Source: Persicaria tinctoria (lineage: Eukaryota > Streptophyta > Magnoliopsida > Caryophyllales > Polygonaceae). From it: a stretch of DNA of 64,000 bases. The stretch is taken from positions 38,776,467-38,840,466 of the forward strand of contig JBANSL010000004.1 of NCBI GenBank assembly GCA_037127255.1, given 5' to 3'. Positions 1 to 9,395 of the stretch are shown here, piece by piece. The first letter of the stretch is position 1. Each line of letters opens with the position of its first letter. The notes beneath the pieces are model-generated. The model worked only from the letters and a program-made list of their open reading frames with translations. It did not search any database and was not told the DNA's origin. The translations under genes and the position numbers were made by a program.

Positions 1-88
1 TCAAGGAAGGGAGGACGATGTCATTCTCAAAAGGAAGAAGAAGGCTCCACCATGGGAGAAGGTCCAAAGGTGCATATTTGCTCACTCT

Positions 89-205
89 TGGTATCGATGC
101 CGACACCAGAGGCATCGACGCCGAGACCTGAAGATGCTATTTTACCTACTGTTGGTATCGACGCCGACACCAGACCCTCGGCGCTGAGACTTGGGCGCAT
201 AGAGT
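89..205. repeat. GGTATCGAYGCC short palindromic repeats in LTR
   Basis: Four imperfect copies of a GC-rich 12-mer (GGTATCGATGCC, GGCATCGACGCC, GGTATCGACGCC, then the diverged CCTCGGCGCTGA) lie in two units of about 70 bp, each beginning with TTGGTATCGA. Each copy is nearly self-complementary. The block is absent from the otherwise similar LTRs at 18298 and 25462. Confidence 0.6.
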
Positions 206-689
206 TTATATGGGCCGAAATTAATAAGTCTTGGAACCCTAATTTTCATTGTTATTTTTAGTATCTCTTTTATTTAAGATATTTTAGCTAATTTTAGGAG
301 TTTATTTTCATTAATCTTTTATTTATTATTTTATCTAAAAATCAGCCCTGGGTTTTCTAATTAAGCGGTTGATCTCCATTGTAAAGAGAAACACGTTGAA
401 TGATATGAGAAAAGCTCTCTTTTTGTGTGAAACACAATGAGTGTTTGTCGATTGAATAGAACTGTGCTCTTCAATTGCAACTATTGGTTTTGATCTAGCT
501 TGGTTTGCTTTGCCGTTCATCAACTTCGCAAGACTTGGTGAATCTAGTATCCACAAGCCCCCTCCTTGTGCCTTCAAGTTGTCCGCTTGATTGTGTAGGG
601 TTGTAAAGGCGGGTTGTGTATTCATTGGTATTGGTTCCTACCCTCTGAGGAGGCCTGGGGTCTTTATCTTGTTCTGCATAGATCGACTC

Positions 690-940
690 AGTCCTTATCG
701 GTCGTGTCTTTCCATTCTTGTTATTCAATTTCGAGTCTTGCTACTGTTTTGTCGAGTCTTGTTACGTTCTTGATCGATCTTGATCTATCTTGGTCGAATC
801 TTGCATTGTTCTTGCTGCGTTCTTTGAGTCTTGTTGAGTCTTGCATAAATCTTGCATCTTTCTTGCGTTTCTTGAAGCTTTCTTGGCTGCGTCTTTATCA
901 GTTCTTGTTAGTTCTTGGTTGTTGTCGAAGATCGGACCAA
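690..940 (+). repeat. TCTTG-motif array in LTR 3' part
   Basis: About twenty copies of TCTTG, often as GAGTCTTG, GTTCTTG or GATCTTG, recur every 8 to 15 bp. The same array is present in the LTRs at 18298, 25462 and, in reverse, 51762. It lies just upstream of the LTR terminus, so it would be at the start of the element transcript or in U5. Confidence 0.7.
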
Positions 941-961
941 CCCACGGCTAACCCCGTATCA

Positions 962-1290
962 AATTAAGTTATAAAAATGGCCATAAACGATAGTAAAGAA
1001 ATAAAATACATATTTTTTTAATGTAAAATCAAATAAAATTAAAAAAAAATTACTTAGTTTGAGAGAAATTTAAATTAATGTCTCATTTTAATAATTATTT
1101 GAAAGTTAACTAATTTTGATATTTAAATAATTAAATTTTAATAATTTTTACATTTAATAGTATAAATTAAATATATGATGGGCAATCAAACAAAATTTAA
1201 ATGATTTGATGGGTATATGAACAATTTTAAAGTTTTGATGGGTATATACCCAATTAATAAAGTTTCCATGGGTATATACCCGATTTCGCC
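962..1290. other. AT-rich spacer without gene
   Basis: No coding sequence is visible. The stretch is very AT-rich and ends with three copies of a GATGGGTATAT-type motif, two of them within the near-palindrome TGGGTATATACCC. It may belong to the flank of the LTR ending at 961 or to an unrecognised small element. Confidence 0.4.
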
Positions 1291-2132
1291 TTTATTTAAA
1301 TATTGTTGGTTTTGATTATAAATGTGATTTATAAAGATAGATTTATTTTGGTTTTTAAATTACATAAATATTGATTGTTAAAATATTTAAAAGGGGGTTT
1401 TATGTTTTGAAATAAAAATGCCGGAATTATTCTATAATTGGATTTTGAGAGATTTATTATAAGGTTTAAATGTTTAATGTCGGAATTTGGCCAAGTATGA
1501 TTTGAGAAATTATTTTGAATATGAGTTGACTTAACTTGAGATTTAAGAGTTTGGAAAACTTTGAGAAAATGATTTACTTGTTTCAACTCGGTGAATTTAT
1601 TGTTGAATCCTGCTTGAGAATTTTGTGGATTTTAAATAAGATATGAAATGAGGTATGATCGGAAATGAGATGTGTGAAGTTATGTGTGATAGTTAGGGGC
1701 TTCTTGTGGGATTTAGATAGACTTATGCATATCTGTATATTTGTTAGGTGATTGTTGCTTGTTAGACTCCGCTTGCGATACCTTTTGATGTTTGTCATTT
1801 CAGGTAAGTTCCCTAGGGGGCTTACTCAGGTTGGACATTCATGCCTGTTGTTGCATTTTATGTTAGGTGTTGCATATGCATAAAAGCATGCCATGTAGTA
1901 TCCTGTTTAGGTTGCACTAATTGAATGAGCATCTGCTTACTTTATGCGTTTGAAACAGAACGGCCGTTATCTGGGATAGTCCTAGAGTCTTTACTAGGGT
2001 CATAGGGTAGCCCAGCCTCATCGGGTGCCCTGAGTCAATCGAGTCAATATGAGCATGATATGATAGCCCAGCACCATCGAGCAATCGATGAGATGATATG
2101 ATATGATGATGCCGTGGTTTGTGCACCACCAC
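1291..2132 (+). mobile_element. Tekay/Del-like LTR, left part (interrupted)
   Basis: The sequence aligns by eye with 30340-31041, sharing a CAGGTAAGTTC block, the CCTGAGTCAATCGAGT block and GCCGTGGTTTGTGCACCACCAC. The same LTR resumes at 11540 after a 9.4-kb insertion. The reunited copy ends in GGGCCGTTACA at 12200, the usual end of Tekay-type chromovirus LTRs (which begin TGTAAC); this assignment rests on LTR termini only. The left boundary is not resolved. Confidence 0.65.
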
Positions 2133-4325
2133 TGTTGTTGCAAGAGGATGGTCAAGTATGAAATAAATATAAATTAAAGATTAGACTGACTTCCCTGTCT
2201 CAGCAAATAAATACAAAACTTCCTCCCGTTGTAGTAAGAGAATAGTCAGGATCGAATCCACGAGGAAGCACGTCAGCAGTTCTCAAGTAGTTGTAAATCT
2301 CACAGACAGAGCAGCAGAAAAGACAGAAACACAGAAACAAGGAAAGAAACAGAAATAAAACAGAAAAGAATAAACAAAAGCAATGAACCGAACGAAGACA
2401 GAAAAGACAAAGCAAAGCATAAAGTAAAAGCAAAGCAAAGGGCTCGTCGATCTCGACCAACAGCTCCTGGAGATCGACAAGGGCAAGTAAAGACAGAAAC
2501 TTCAGAAATCGACAAAAGACACAAACTTTACTCGACCTAGACCAAGCGTACTCGAGATCGAGTACAACCTACTCGAGATCGACAAGATCTCCTCTGTATC
2601 GACTAGAAAGACAGAAACTTTAAATTGCAAATTCGAATGCAGAACTCAGATTTTCGACAGAAATAAACTCAATATAATAAAAGACTTCCAAGACCAAGGT
2701 ATCAACACCACAACGATAACCATGCAAACTAACACATAAAGGCACAAAAGATCATGCTTTCCATCAAATAACTTTCGTTATTAACAAATAGGCATATAGA
2801 GGCTTTCGCATAAACCCTAATTGTTACTAACCCTTTTTTCACATAATTAACCCAAGTTGCATTAAGATCACTTTCGCTTCAATAACACAAACAAGGATCA
2901 CCTTCAATTCTTGCAAAAGAATCATGCTCATAGGGATAGAAGACGAACTGCACAAAAAGATCTGACTTTTATCGCATCGCCTCACATGGCCACCGCCGGG
3001 CTCACCCCAGCCCCAGAAGTGGGTGGACTACTCATGCCTCATTGCAATTGCAGACATTGATTGATGAAAAGAAATAACTTGCATTAAAACTAAATTCAAA
3101 GCCTTTTACAATCCTGGCAATCAACTTTCGCAGAAAGCCAAAACCTTAAAAACCTTAGAACTCCTAAACTGTATCTGTGGAACTACTTGTTTCTCTCTGA
3201 AATTTTGAATATATGAAAAACCAGCCCCAAGGGCCTTATTTATAGTGATCAAACCTTGCTAATCAAGGAAATAATCATCTATCTCTATATCTAATTTGCT
3301 AAAGGATAAATAAAATGCTTAATGGAAATAAATCTAAAAGGGAAAAGATAAATCTAAATAGGTAAGTCTTCATGTCTTAATAGATCTTGTCTCCCATGGA
3401 TAGACTTGATAGAATTTGGATAGAATCTTCCTCCTTCGGCCCCAAGGAATCCCAACTCGACTAGGACAGCCATCTACGACGCGTTTCTGAAGATTGGTCT
3501 ACTCGACATCGACAAGGGCTCGTCAACCTCAACAAGGATTGTTCGTCGACTGGACTTCCCGGCTAGCTCTGCTCGATATGGCTCGGACTTGGGTTCCTGA
3601 CGCTCGTCGATCTCGACTACTCCTTGTCGAGATCGAGTAGGGATGTTCATCGACTAGGTCTTCTCGGGTAGGTGTGCTCGACAAGCTCGGATCTGGGCTC
3701 TGGGCGTCGTCGATCTCGACTAGGGCTCCTCGAGATCGACTAGGGTGTGGCCTTCTCTGGTCGAGCAGCTCCTCGGCACGGACTTGGACTAGCGTTGTGA
3801 GGCTTGTCGATCTCGACAAGGGTTCGTCGAGATCGAGTAGGGTTGCTCGGCATCCTCGTCCTCGGCTTCTCGGTCAGCTTTTCTCCTTGTCGACTCCGGG
3901 TGTGCCTCTGGTCTTTGTCGATCTCGACTAAGTCTTGTTGAGATCGAGTAACATCCGAAGCTGGGTTGGTCTGGCTTTCTCGATCAGGCTCTGTCGACCA
4001 AGGCTGTGCTTGGACATGTTCGTCAATATCGAGTAAGGTCTACTCGAGATCGAGTAGTCTGGTTTCTCGGCTCGATTCGACTGGTTCCGTTGCTGCTTTG
4101 ACCCTGGACTTCTGTAGCTGTTTTCCGAGCTTTTCCGACCTTCCTTTGAATTGCTGTAAAACGCCTCGAATTCTGCGAATTAAACAGAAACTGGTGTAGA
4201 TTCCATAATTTGGCAAATAAACATAAACTACATAGATTATGTACTATCTTAGCCCAAATGAATAAAATGTATGCAGAAATCGATATAAAAGTTAATGTAA
4301 AACATGGCAGATTCAGCTCACAACA
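2133..4325 (-). repeat. 3' LTR of the Athila-like element
   Basis: Nearly collinear with 9396-11539. On the minus strand it is preceded by a TTGAGGACAAGCAAGCTTAA-type string (4332-4356), a sequence commonly found ahead of the 3' LTR or polypurine tract in Athila elements. The LTR contains many copies of GTCGAGATCGA. Its small ORFs are rich in Ser, Arg and Asp because of this motif and are not taken as genes. Confidence 0.85.
3486..4060. repeat. Phased hairpin array, GTCGATCTCGAC motif (left LTR)
   Basis: Six pairs of the 12-mer GTCGATCTCGAC and its inverse GTCGAGATCGAG/C occur near 3487, 3606, 3706, 3807, 3917 and 4020, so successive pairs are 100-120 bp apart. Within a pair the arms are separated by about 7-9 bases and could fold as a 12-bp stem. 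At 3606-3617 and 3626-3637 the arms are almost perfect; the first and last pairs are degenerate. Additional single copies occur at about 2446-2605. Confidence 0.8.
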
Positions 4326-5800
4326 AACACTCTATACTTAAGCTTGCTTGTCCTCAAGCAATACTTTTAATTGTCATTCAGGGGAAGAATATAAAACTCT
4401 CAACATCTTAGATTCATTCTCATATAACCCTGCAATCAATTACCATCCTTGAAAAGGTAATTATGTCACAGATCCATGCATGTGCAAATGTATAAAAGCA
4501 ACATCTACTCACAAAAGGAGGGTTATGCAAAAACATTCATAAGTGACAAAGCATTAATAATCAAGAGGACTTTAATTTAAGCTCAAATAAGGAGTAGATT
4601 GGTAAAAGGCTAAAGGTGGGCAAATTTTGGCAATGTGGTGCTAATGACCCAGGGAAATGGATTATTTTCCAAACTTTCATACCACATTCTTTCTCATATG
4701 ATTCATCACCTTTCATAATGTTTTTATCAATAATAATGCTTTTACCTCTCTAACTTCAGCACTGCCTTCTCGCGAGTCGCAAACATGGGTGTCATGAATG
4801 GCCCCGGATACTTAGTGCTTTGGACTCCTCACAATGTGTCCCATCTCTCCAAACTATTATCTCAGAGAGCAGGGTCAATCTACCTTTATCTCCTGAGGTG
4901 ATTGGATTTTCTTTCACTCATTCAATTTTCCATATATTTCAAACACTTTCCTTCCAAACTTCAATAATGATAATAATCACAACACAAACACCATATGATA
5001 ATCTCCATAATGTAACATCATTCTCAACATAATCCCCGGATAAGGTAAAGAATGGCAATATTTAGATCATGTGGAGCAATATATGAAATAAGGCATAATA
5101 TGACTTTTGTGATGCATAAGCATGGGTAAGGCTAGGATTATAACAATGAGCATTATATGGAAATATAAAGTCCTCCATCATTTTATCATGCAACATGTCA
5201 AAAGCAACTTCAAATTTTACCTCCTTTCATGGTTTTCAATAAAATATGCACTTCATTGTGACTTCCCTTTACTAGGCAATTTCATGCTATATCTCTAATG
5301 AATCCAATTTTGCATCATCGAGTTCAATTAAAGCTTCCATGACATTATTTAAAAATTTCAATGGGGGTCATTTTTCAAACTTTGGAAAACATGCATATAA
5401 GCACATAAATCAATAATGCATTCCAAAATAGCCATGTAGCAATTCTAAGAAATAATGCACAAGTAATGTCAAATAAATCAAATATGCACAAAGTAAGCCC
5501 TTCCCCCACCCCATACTTAAACATTACAGTGTCATCACTGTATAAAAACAAGGGTAAAGAAAGAAACTCACTAGACAGGTGTGCAGGGCCTCTAAATTTC
5601 GAATGTAAGAATCGCCTGGGCCGAGTATGAATATGGCTCATCCATGGACCTGAAAAGTGCAGAAGACATATACCCATAATAGAAAAACTAAAAGTTCAAA
5701 ACCAAAAAAAAACAAAAAGCAACAAAGTCTCAAAAGGGTCTAAAAAGTCTATGTACATGCTCTAGATTTTATAGTCGCTAGGCCGACTTTTCCATTTAGC
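4326..5800 (-). other. 3' untranslated region of the Athila-like element
   Basis: No credible reading frame is visible. The stretch contains blocks typical of the long Athila 3' region: on the minus strand a run of G near 5500-5515 (TTTAAGTATGGGGTGGGGG), and at 4760-4910 a block with CTCGCGAGTCGC and CCTGAGGTGATTGG. It separates the pol remnant from the 3' LTR. Confidence 0.6.
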
Positions 5801-6952
5801 TCAAGGTGGCATTTGCAGGGCCCATGTAGCTTGGGCCTCAAATAGTACTCCATTCTTGTCCATCAGCGGCAATCCTCCAGAATGGATCTTGTTCACCACG
5901 AAAGGCCCCATCCGCTTCCTGTTGAATTTGTTGGGAAACCAATGATCCTTTGATTTAGAGACATAGAGCTTGTCTCCAACTTCATACTCCTTGGGCTCAT
6001 CATTGGAAATCCTACATAAGCGCACATACCAAGGCAAACCTCTCCCATGTATAGATAGATCTTTAATGGAAATAGGAGAAGAAAGATTCATACCTTGGCT
6101 TACCTTCGCAAAGACGGAATCGGGGACCACTGTGTTTGGTCGATCTCGACTAGGGTTAGTTGATCTCGACGAGTCTGCAGGTTCTGGTGGTGGTCTGCTC
6201 GAGGATGCAGAAGTCGACGAAGGACAGGTCTTGTCGATCTCGACAAGGCTGGTCGACCTTGAGTAGGGCTCTGGCTCTGGTGGTGGTGACTTCAGTGTCG
6301 AGGAAGCAGGTGCCCGAGGATCTTGGTCGATCTCGACTAGCGTAGTCGATCTCGATGAGGATGCTGGTTCTGGTGGTGGTGTGCTCGAGGAAGCAGAAGT
6401 CGATGAAGAAGAGGGCTTGTCGACCTCGAGTGGCCTACTCGATCTCGAGTAGGGTTCTACTCCTGGTTGCTGTAGCGTCGAGGAAGAAGGATCTGGTGGA
6501 GCCGGGTGGTAGTCGATCTCGACCAGACTTGTCGAGATCGAGGAGACTGGTTCGTCTGGTCGAGTGAGAGTCGGGGATGGCGAAGTCGATGTAGGGCAAG
6601 TCTTGTCGATCTCGACAAGGCTACTCGATCTCGACGAGCCTGGCCCTTCAGTGTTGCTGCTCGACGATGCTGGTGCGGGTGGAGGCTCCTTGGTTTGGTC
6701 GAGGTCGACTAGGGTCCAGTCGATCTTGACCCCATACTTAGCTCCTGTCAAGGCATCCGAAAAATAATTAATCCACAACGACTTACCTTGGTCCGTGTCG
6801 ATTGGATTCTCTGTGTTCTCCTTAAGGATTGCCATGATCTCCTCCACCTGGGCCTCCATGTCCCTCTTTTCCATCTCCTCAGGGGTCATATTTCTGACTT
6901 TGGGTTCCCCGCAGGTAATGTAGCCAGCTGAGATAGATTTGACCTCTTCCAT
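5801..6952 (-). pseudogene. Pol remnant: repeat-rich linker plus integrase C-terminal domain
   Basis: The frame encodes 383 residues. Residues 1-75 contain a MEEVKSIS start and an acidic helix (TPEEMEKRDMEAQVEEIM). Residues about 80-275 are a low-complexity Ser/Pro/Asp region made of repeats with the core LVEIDK. Residues about 310-383 read EVGDKLYVSKS, FPNKFNRKRMGPFVV and KNGVLF, resembling the SH3-like C-terminal domain of gypsy integrases (GDKV..., FPGKL..., GPF.V). The RT, RNase H and integrase catalytic core that should lie between protease and this domain are absent. The frame overlaps the protease frame at 6886-6952 in a different phase, so a frameshift is likely, or the two are separate ORFs. 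Whether a protein is made is unknown. Confidence 0.65.
6130..6730. repeat. ~94-bp tandem repeat encoding LVEIDK units
   Basis: Seven diverged units start near 6138, 6232, 6331, 6417, 6512, 6606 and 6697 (spacing 86-99 bp). Most contain GTCGATCTCGAC followed 10-25 bases later by a second copy or its inverse, then a CTGGTGGTGG-like stretch. On the minus strand the unit encodes about 31 residues around S-LVEID-K and a Ser/Pro-rich spacer, as in residues SLVEIDKTCP, which appear twice. It is the same 12-mer as in the LTR hairpin array. Confidence 0.8.
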
Positions 6953-9312
6953 TGGACCTGTATGCCTTTAGTTTTATTAAAGGAATACTCAATTACCTCA
7001 TCGCTGATGTTGAAGGTGAGCACTCCTTTCCTTACGCTTATGTTGGCATCCACCGTCGCTAAGAAGGGTCTTCCTAGAATAATTGGACAAGCAGGATCCT
7101 CTTGCATATCAACAACTAGAACATCAGCAGGGACAAAGAATTTACCTACTTGTACTGGCACATTATCCACCATGCCTGTTGGAATGACCACCGTGTTGTT
7201 GGCCATGTAAAGTCTAGCATCCACAGGCTCTAGGGCACCTATCTTAATCTTGGACCAAATTGTTAGAGGCATTATACTCACACTAGCTCCAAGATCACAT
7301 AAGGCATTAATTTTGTATGGACCAAACCCAATAGTTATAGCAAACTTACCTGGATCCGGCCTCTTCTCCAATATGTCCAGATGGCTGCACTCCTCTGTGA
7401 TTTCAGCCATCGACCGCTTTTTGCTCAAAATCTCCTTCAGGAACTTGACATAGGATGGCATTTCATTGAGAGCTTCTGTGAAGGGGATTGTGACGTTGAG
7501 CTTCTGAAGCATCTTGATGAAGCGCTGAAATTTCTTTTCTGTCGGGTCCTTCAGAGATTTTGTGGGGAAAGGCAGCTTCTTGTTCTGATTCGGAGCCAGA
7601 ACAGACGTCGGAGGTGCTGCATGTTGCTCTATGTCGACCAGGGGCTCCTCGACATCGACTAGGTTCTTGTCGATCACGACCAGGTTGGGCGCAGTCGAGT
7701 TGCTGTGTGGTGCAGACGAAGATTTTTGCAGGTTCTCCTCGAGATCGACGAGGCCCTCCTCGAGATCGACTACAGGTTTGTCGAGATCGACTTGCTGTTC
7801 CTCTTCGTTCTGCTGCTTTCCGACCTCTGGCTCTTGCAATTGATGGCCGCTTCTGAGTTTTACAGTAGCGATATGTCAAGTCTTTCCTTTAGGATTTGGT
7901 TCTGAAGATCCAGGGAGCGAACCTGACTGTCCGGGGATTCCTGCTGCTAGCTGACCAATCTGTGTATCAACTGATTTCCGCCAGATATCAATTTCCCCAA
8001 GCCTAGAGTTGACACCTTGCATCTGAGTATAGACGGAGTTGAAGGATTTCCTAGTCTCTGAGTGGTTTCTCCGTATTTCTTCCAGGACTGTCTGTATATC
8101 ATCCTTTTTCTCGTCCCTTTCCGGATGTCCTGGAGCTCTGTAGGGCGGGGGGTTCCTAGGGACACCCTGGTTCCATTGTGGTTGCTGAAACCTTTGGTCC
8201 CCCATGTAGCGACTGGGACCCCCTGCGTAAGCTGCATCCTCATGGTGCTCTGCCAGCTTGACTTGCTCTGTGTGTGGGCACTCAGGAGTGGTGTGCCTTT
8301 GCTATCCGCATTCAATGCAAAGCTGGTTGACAGAGAGATACTTTACTTGCTTGATGAGCTTCTTATTCTGGTCTCTGTAGTACTGCTCCCTTACATCAGG
8401 ATCAATATCTTTAGGAGGCTCATAGAGGGGCATGGATGGTGCTGGCCTGGCGTATGGGTTCTCTTCATAAGTTGTAGTAGACCCATACTTGTTGTCGTAG
8501 TTAGTGAGCTTCTCTAGCACACCCTATGCGTCACTTGGTGGCATTGTTAGATACTCATAGCGACTATAATGGTTGATTCTGTCCTTAGTGACTTGATCAA
8601 GAGAATTGAAGAAGATCTCCTGAATGACGTAGGGTGGTTGTCCATGAGTAGGGCAAGATCGCAGAAGTTCCTTGTAGCGCTCCCATACCTTTGCCAGCGG
8701 TTCCCCTTGCTTCTGTTTGAAGGCAGTGATTCTCTGGCGGAGATGTGCTGTTTTGGCAGGTGGGAAGAATTTGTTCAGAAACTCTTGCTCTACTTGGGCC
8801 CAGGTTGTGAGTGATCTTGCTTTCAGCCCTTCCAGCCATTTCAGTGCAGGCCCAGCGAGAGACCAGCGAAAAGATTTCGTCTTGACATATTCCAGGGTTG
8901 TACCTTCAACAAGAGTACGGCACATGTCAGAAAAGTTTGTAATATGTTCAAGAGGACACTCATTAAATCTACCATAAAAGGCATTATTTTTAAGCTCTAT
9001 AAGAAATTGAGTGCGAATTTCAAAAGAGTTATCAGGGATTAGAATCGCCGATTCAGGCACGACGAGAGTTGGGTGCATGTAGTCCTCTGCCGTGGTTGGA
9101 TATTGGGCAAGCTCAGCCTGTGCTTGTTCCCTTGCTGCTTTCTCAGCGGCGATAGCAGCATCCTTAGCGGCTAATTCCCTTGTCAGCCTAGCGATCAGCT
9201 GTTCCTGTGTCTCCGCAGCTCCCATGGCTCTTTGTAGTTTAGCTCTGATGTGAAATAGGCGTTCCGGTTCGTCTAAGGCGTCAAACTCAGGTGTTTGACC
9301 AGAACGGCGCAT
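6886..9312 (-). pseudogene. Athila-like gag-protease frame with three stops
   Basis: One phase runs from ATG at 9312 to a stop at 6886, interrupted by TAG at 8524-8526, TAG at 8302-8304 and TGA at 7876-7878. The first part (MRRSGQTPEFDALDEPERLF...) contains a retrotransposon gag domain at about 8970-8560 (FYGRFNECPLEHITNF, LKWLEGL, FLNKFFPP). The second stop falls inside a zinc knuckle of CX2CX4HX4C form (CIEC at about 8305-8316, H-TTPEC after it). From about 7420 a retroviral-type protease follows, with active site CDLGASVSIMPL and ILGRPFLAT. The segment around 7640-7840 carries VDLDKP/VDLEE/VDIE repeats coded by the CGAGATCGA motif. Family: Ty3/gypsy Athila, by primer site and gag style. 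Confidence 0.8.
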
Positions 9313-9374
9313 ACACCTGAAAAGTAACTCAAAGAAACAGTGAGATCTGACTACCTTAGGCGCGAATGATTGCC

Positions 9375-9395
9375 TCCCCGGCAACGGCGCCAATT
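9375..9395 (-). promoter_or_regulatory. Primer binding site (tRNA-Asp)
   Basis: On the minus strand TGGCGCCGTTGCCGGGGA lies two bases after the LTR terminus. It is complementary to the 3' end of plant tRNA-Asp, the primer used by Athila-type elements. It fixes the element's direction. Confidence 0.85.

Larger units (their letters stand above)
1..961 (+). mobile_element. Ty3/gypsy (CRM-like) LTR, cut by window start
   Basis: The segment matches, by eye, the LTRs at 18298-19368 and 25462-26532 and the inverted solo LTR at 51762-52843, sharing the block around 590-690 and the terminal string CCCCGTATCA at 952-961. The first 40 bases read as the end of a gypsy pol frame (QGREDDV) running into the LTR, as in the other copies. 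The LTR start is outside or at the window edge, so it cannot be decided whether this is a 3' LTR or a solo LTR. Internal short repeats are listed separately. Small ORFs here are not considered genes. Confidence 0.85.

Noticed and set aside
2200..2524. Phe/Leu/Cys-rich frames resembling membrane proteins
   Set aside because: Lie within the LTR in an A/G-rich stretch (AAACAGAAA repeats) and appear in both LTR copies; composition is due to the repeat.
3606..4056. Regularly spaced palindromic repeats as a CRISPR array
   Set aside because: Spacing is ~100 bp, repeats are 12 bp and paired in inverse orientation, the spacers are themselves related, and the context is a plant retrotransposon.
8062..8517. 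151-residue plus-strand frame
   Set aside because: Antisense to the gag zinc-knuckle region; hydrophobic composition is explained by the complementary strand.
9313..9393. Upstream extension of gag from a TTG codon
   Set aside because: It translates the primer binding site; the ATG at 9312 is the first plausible start.
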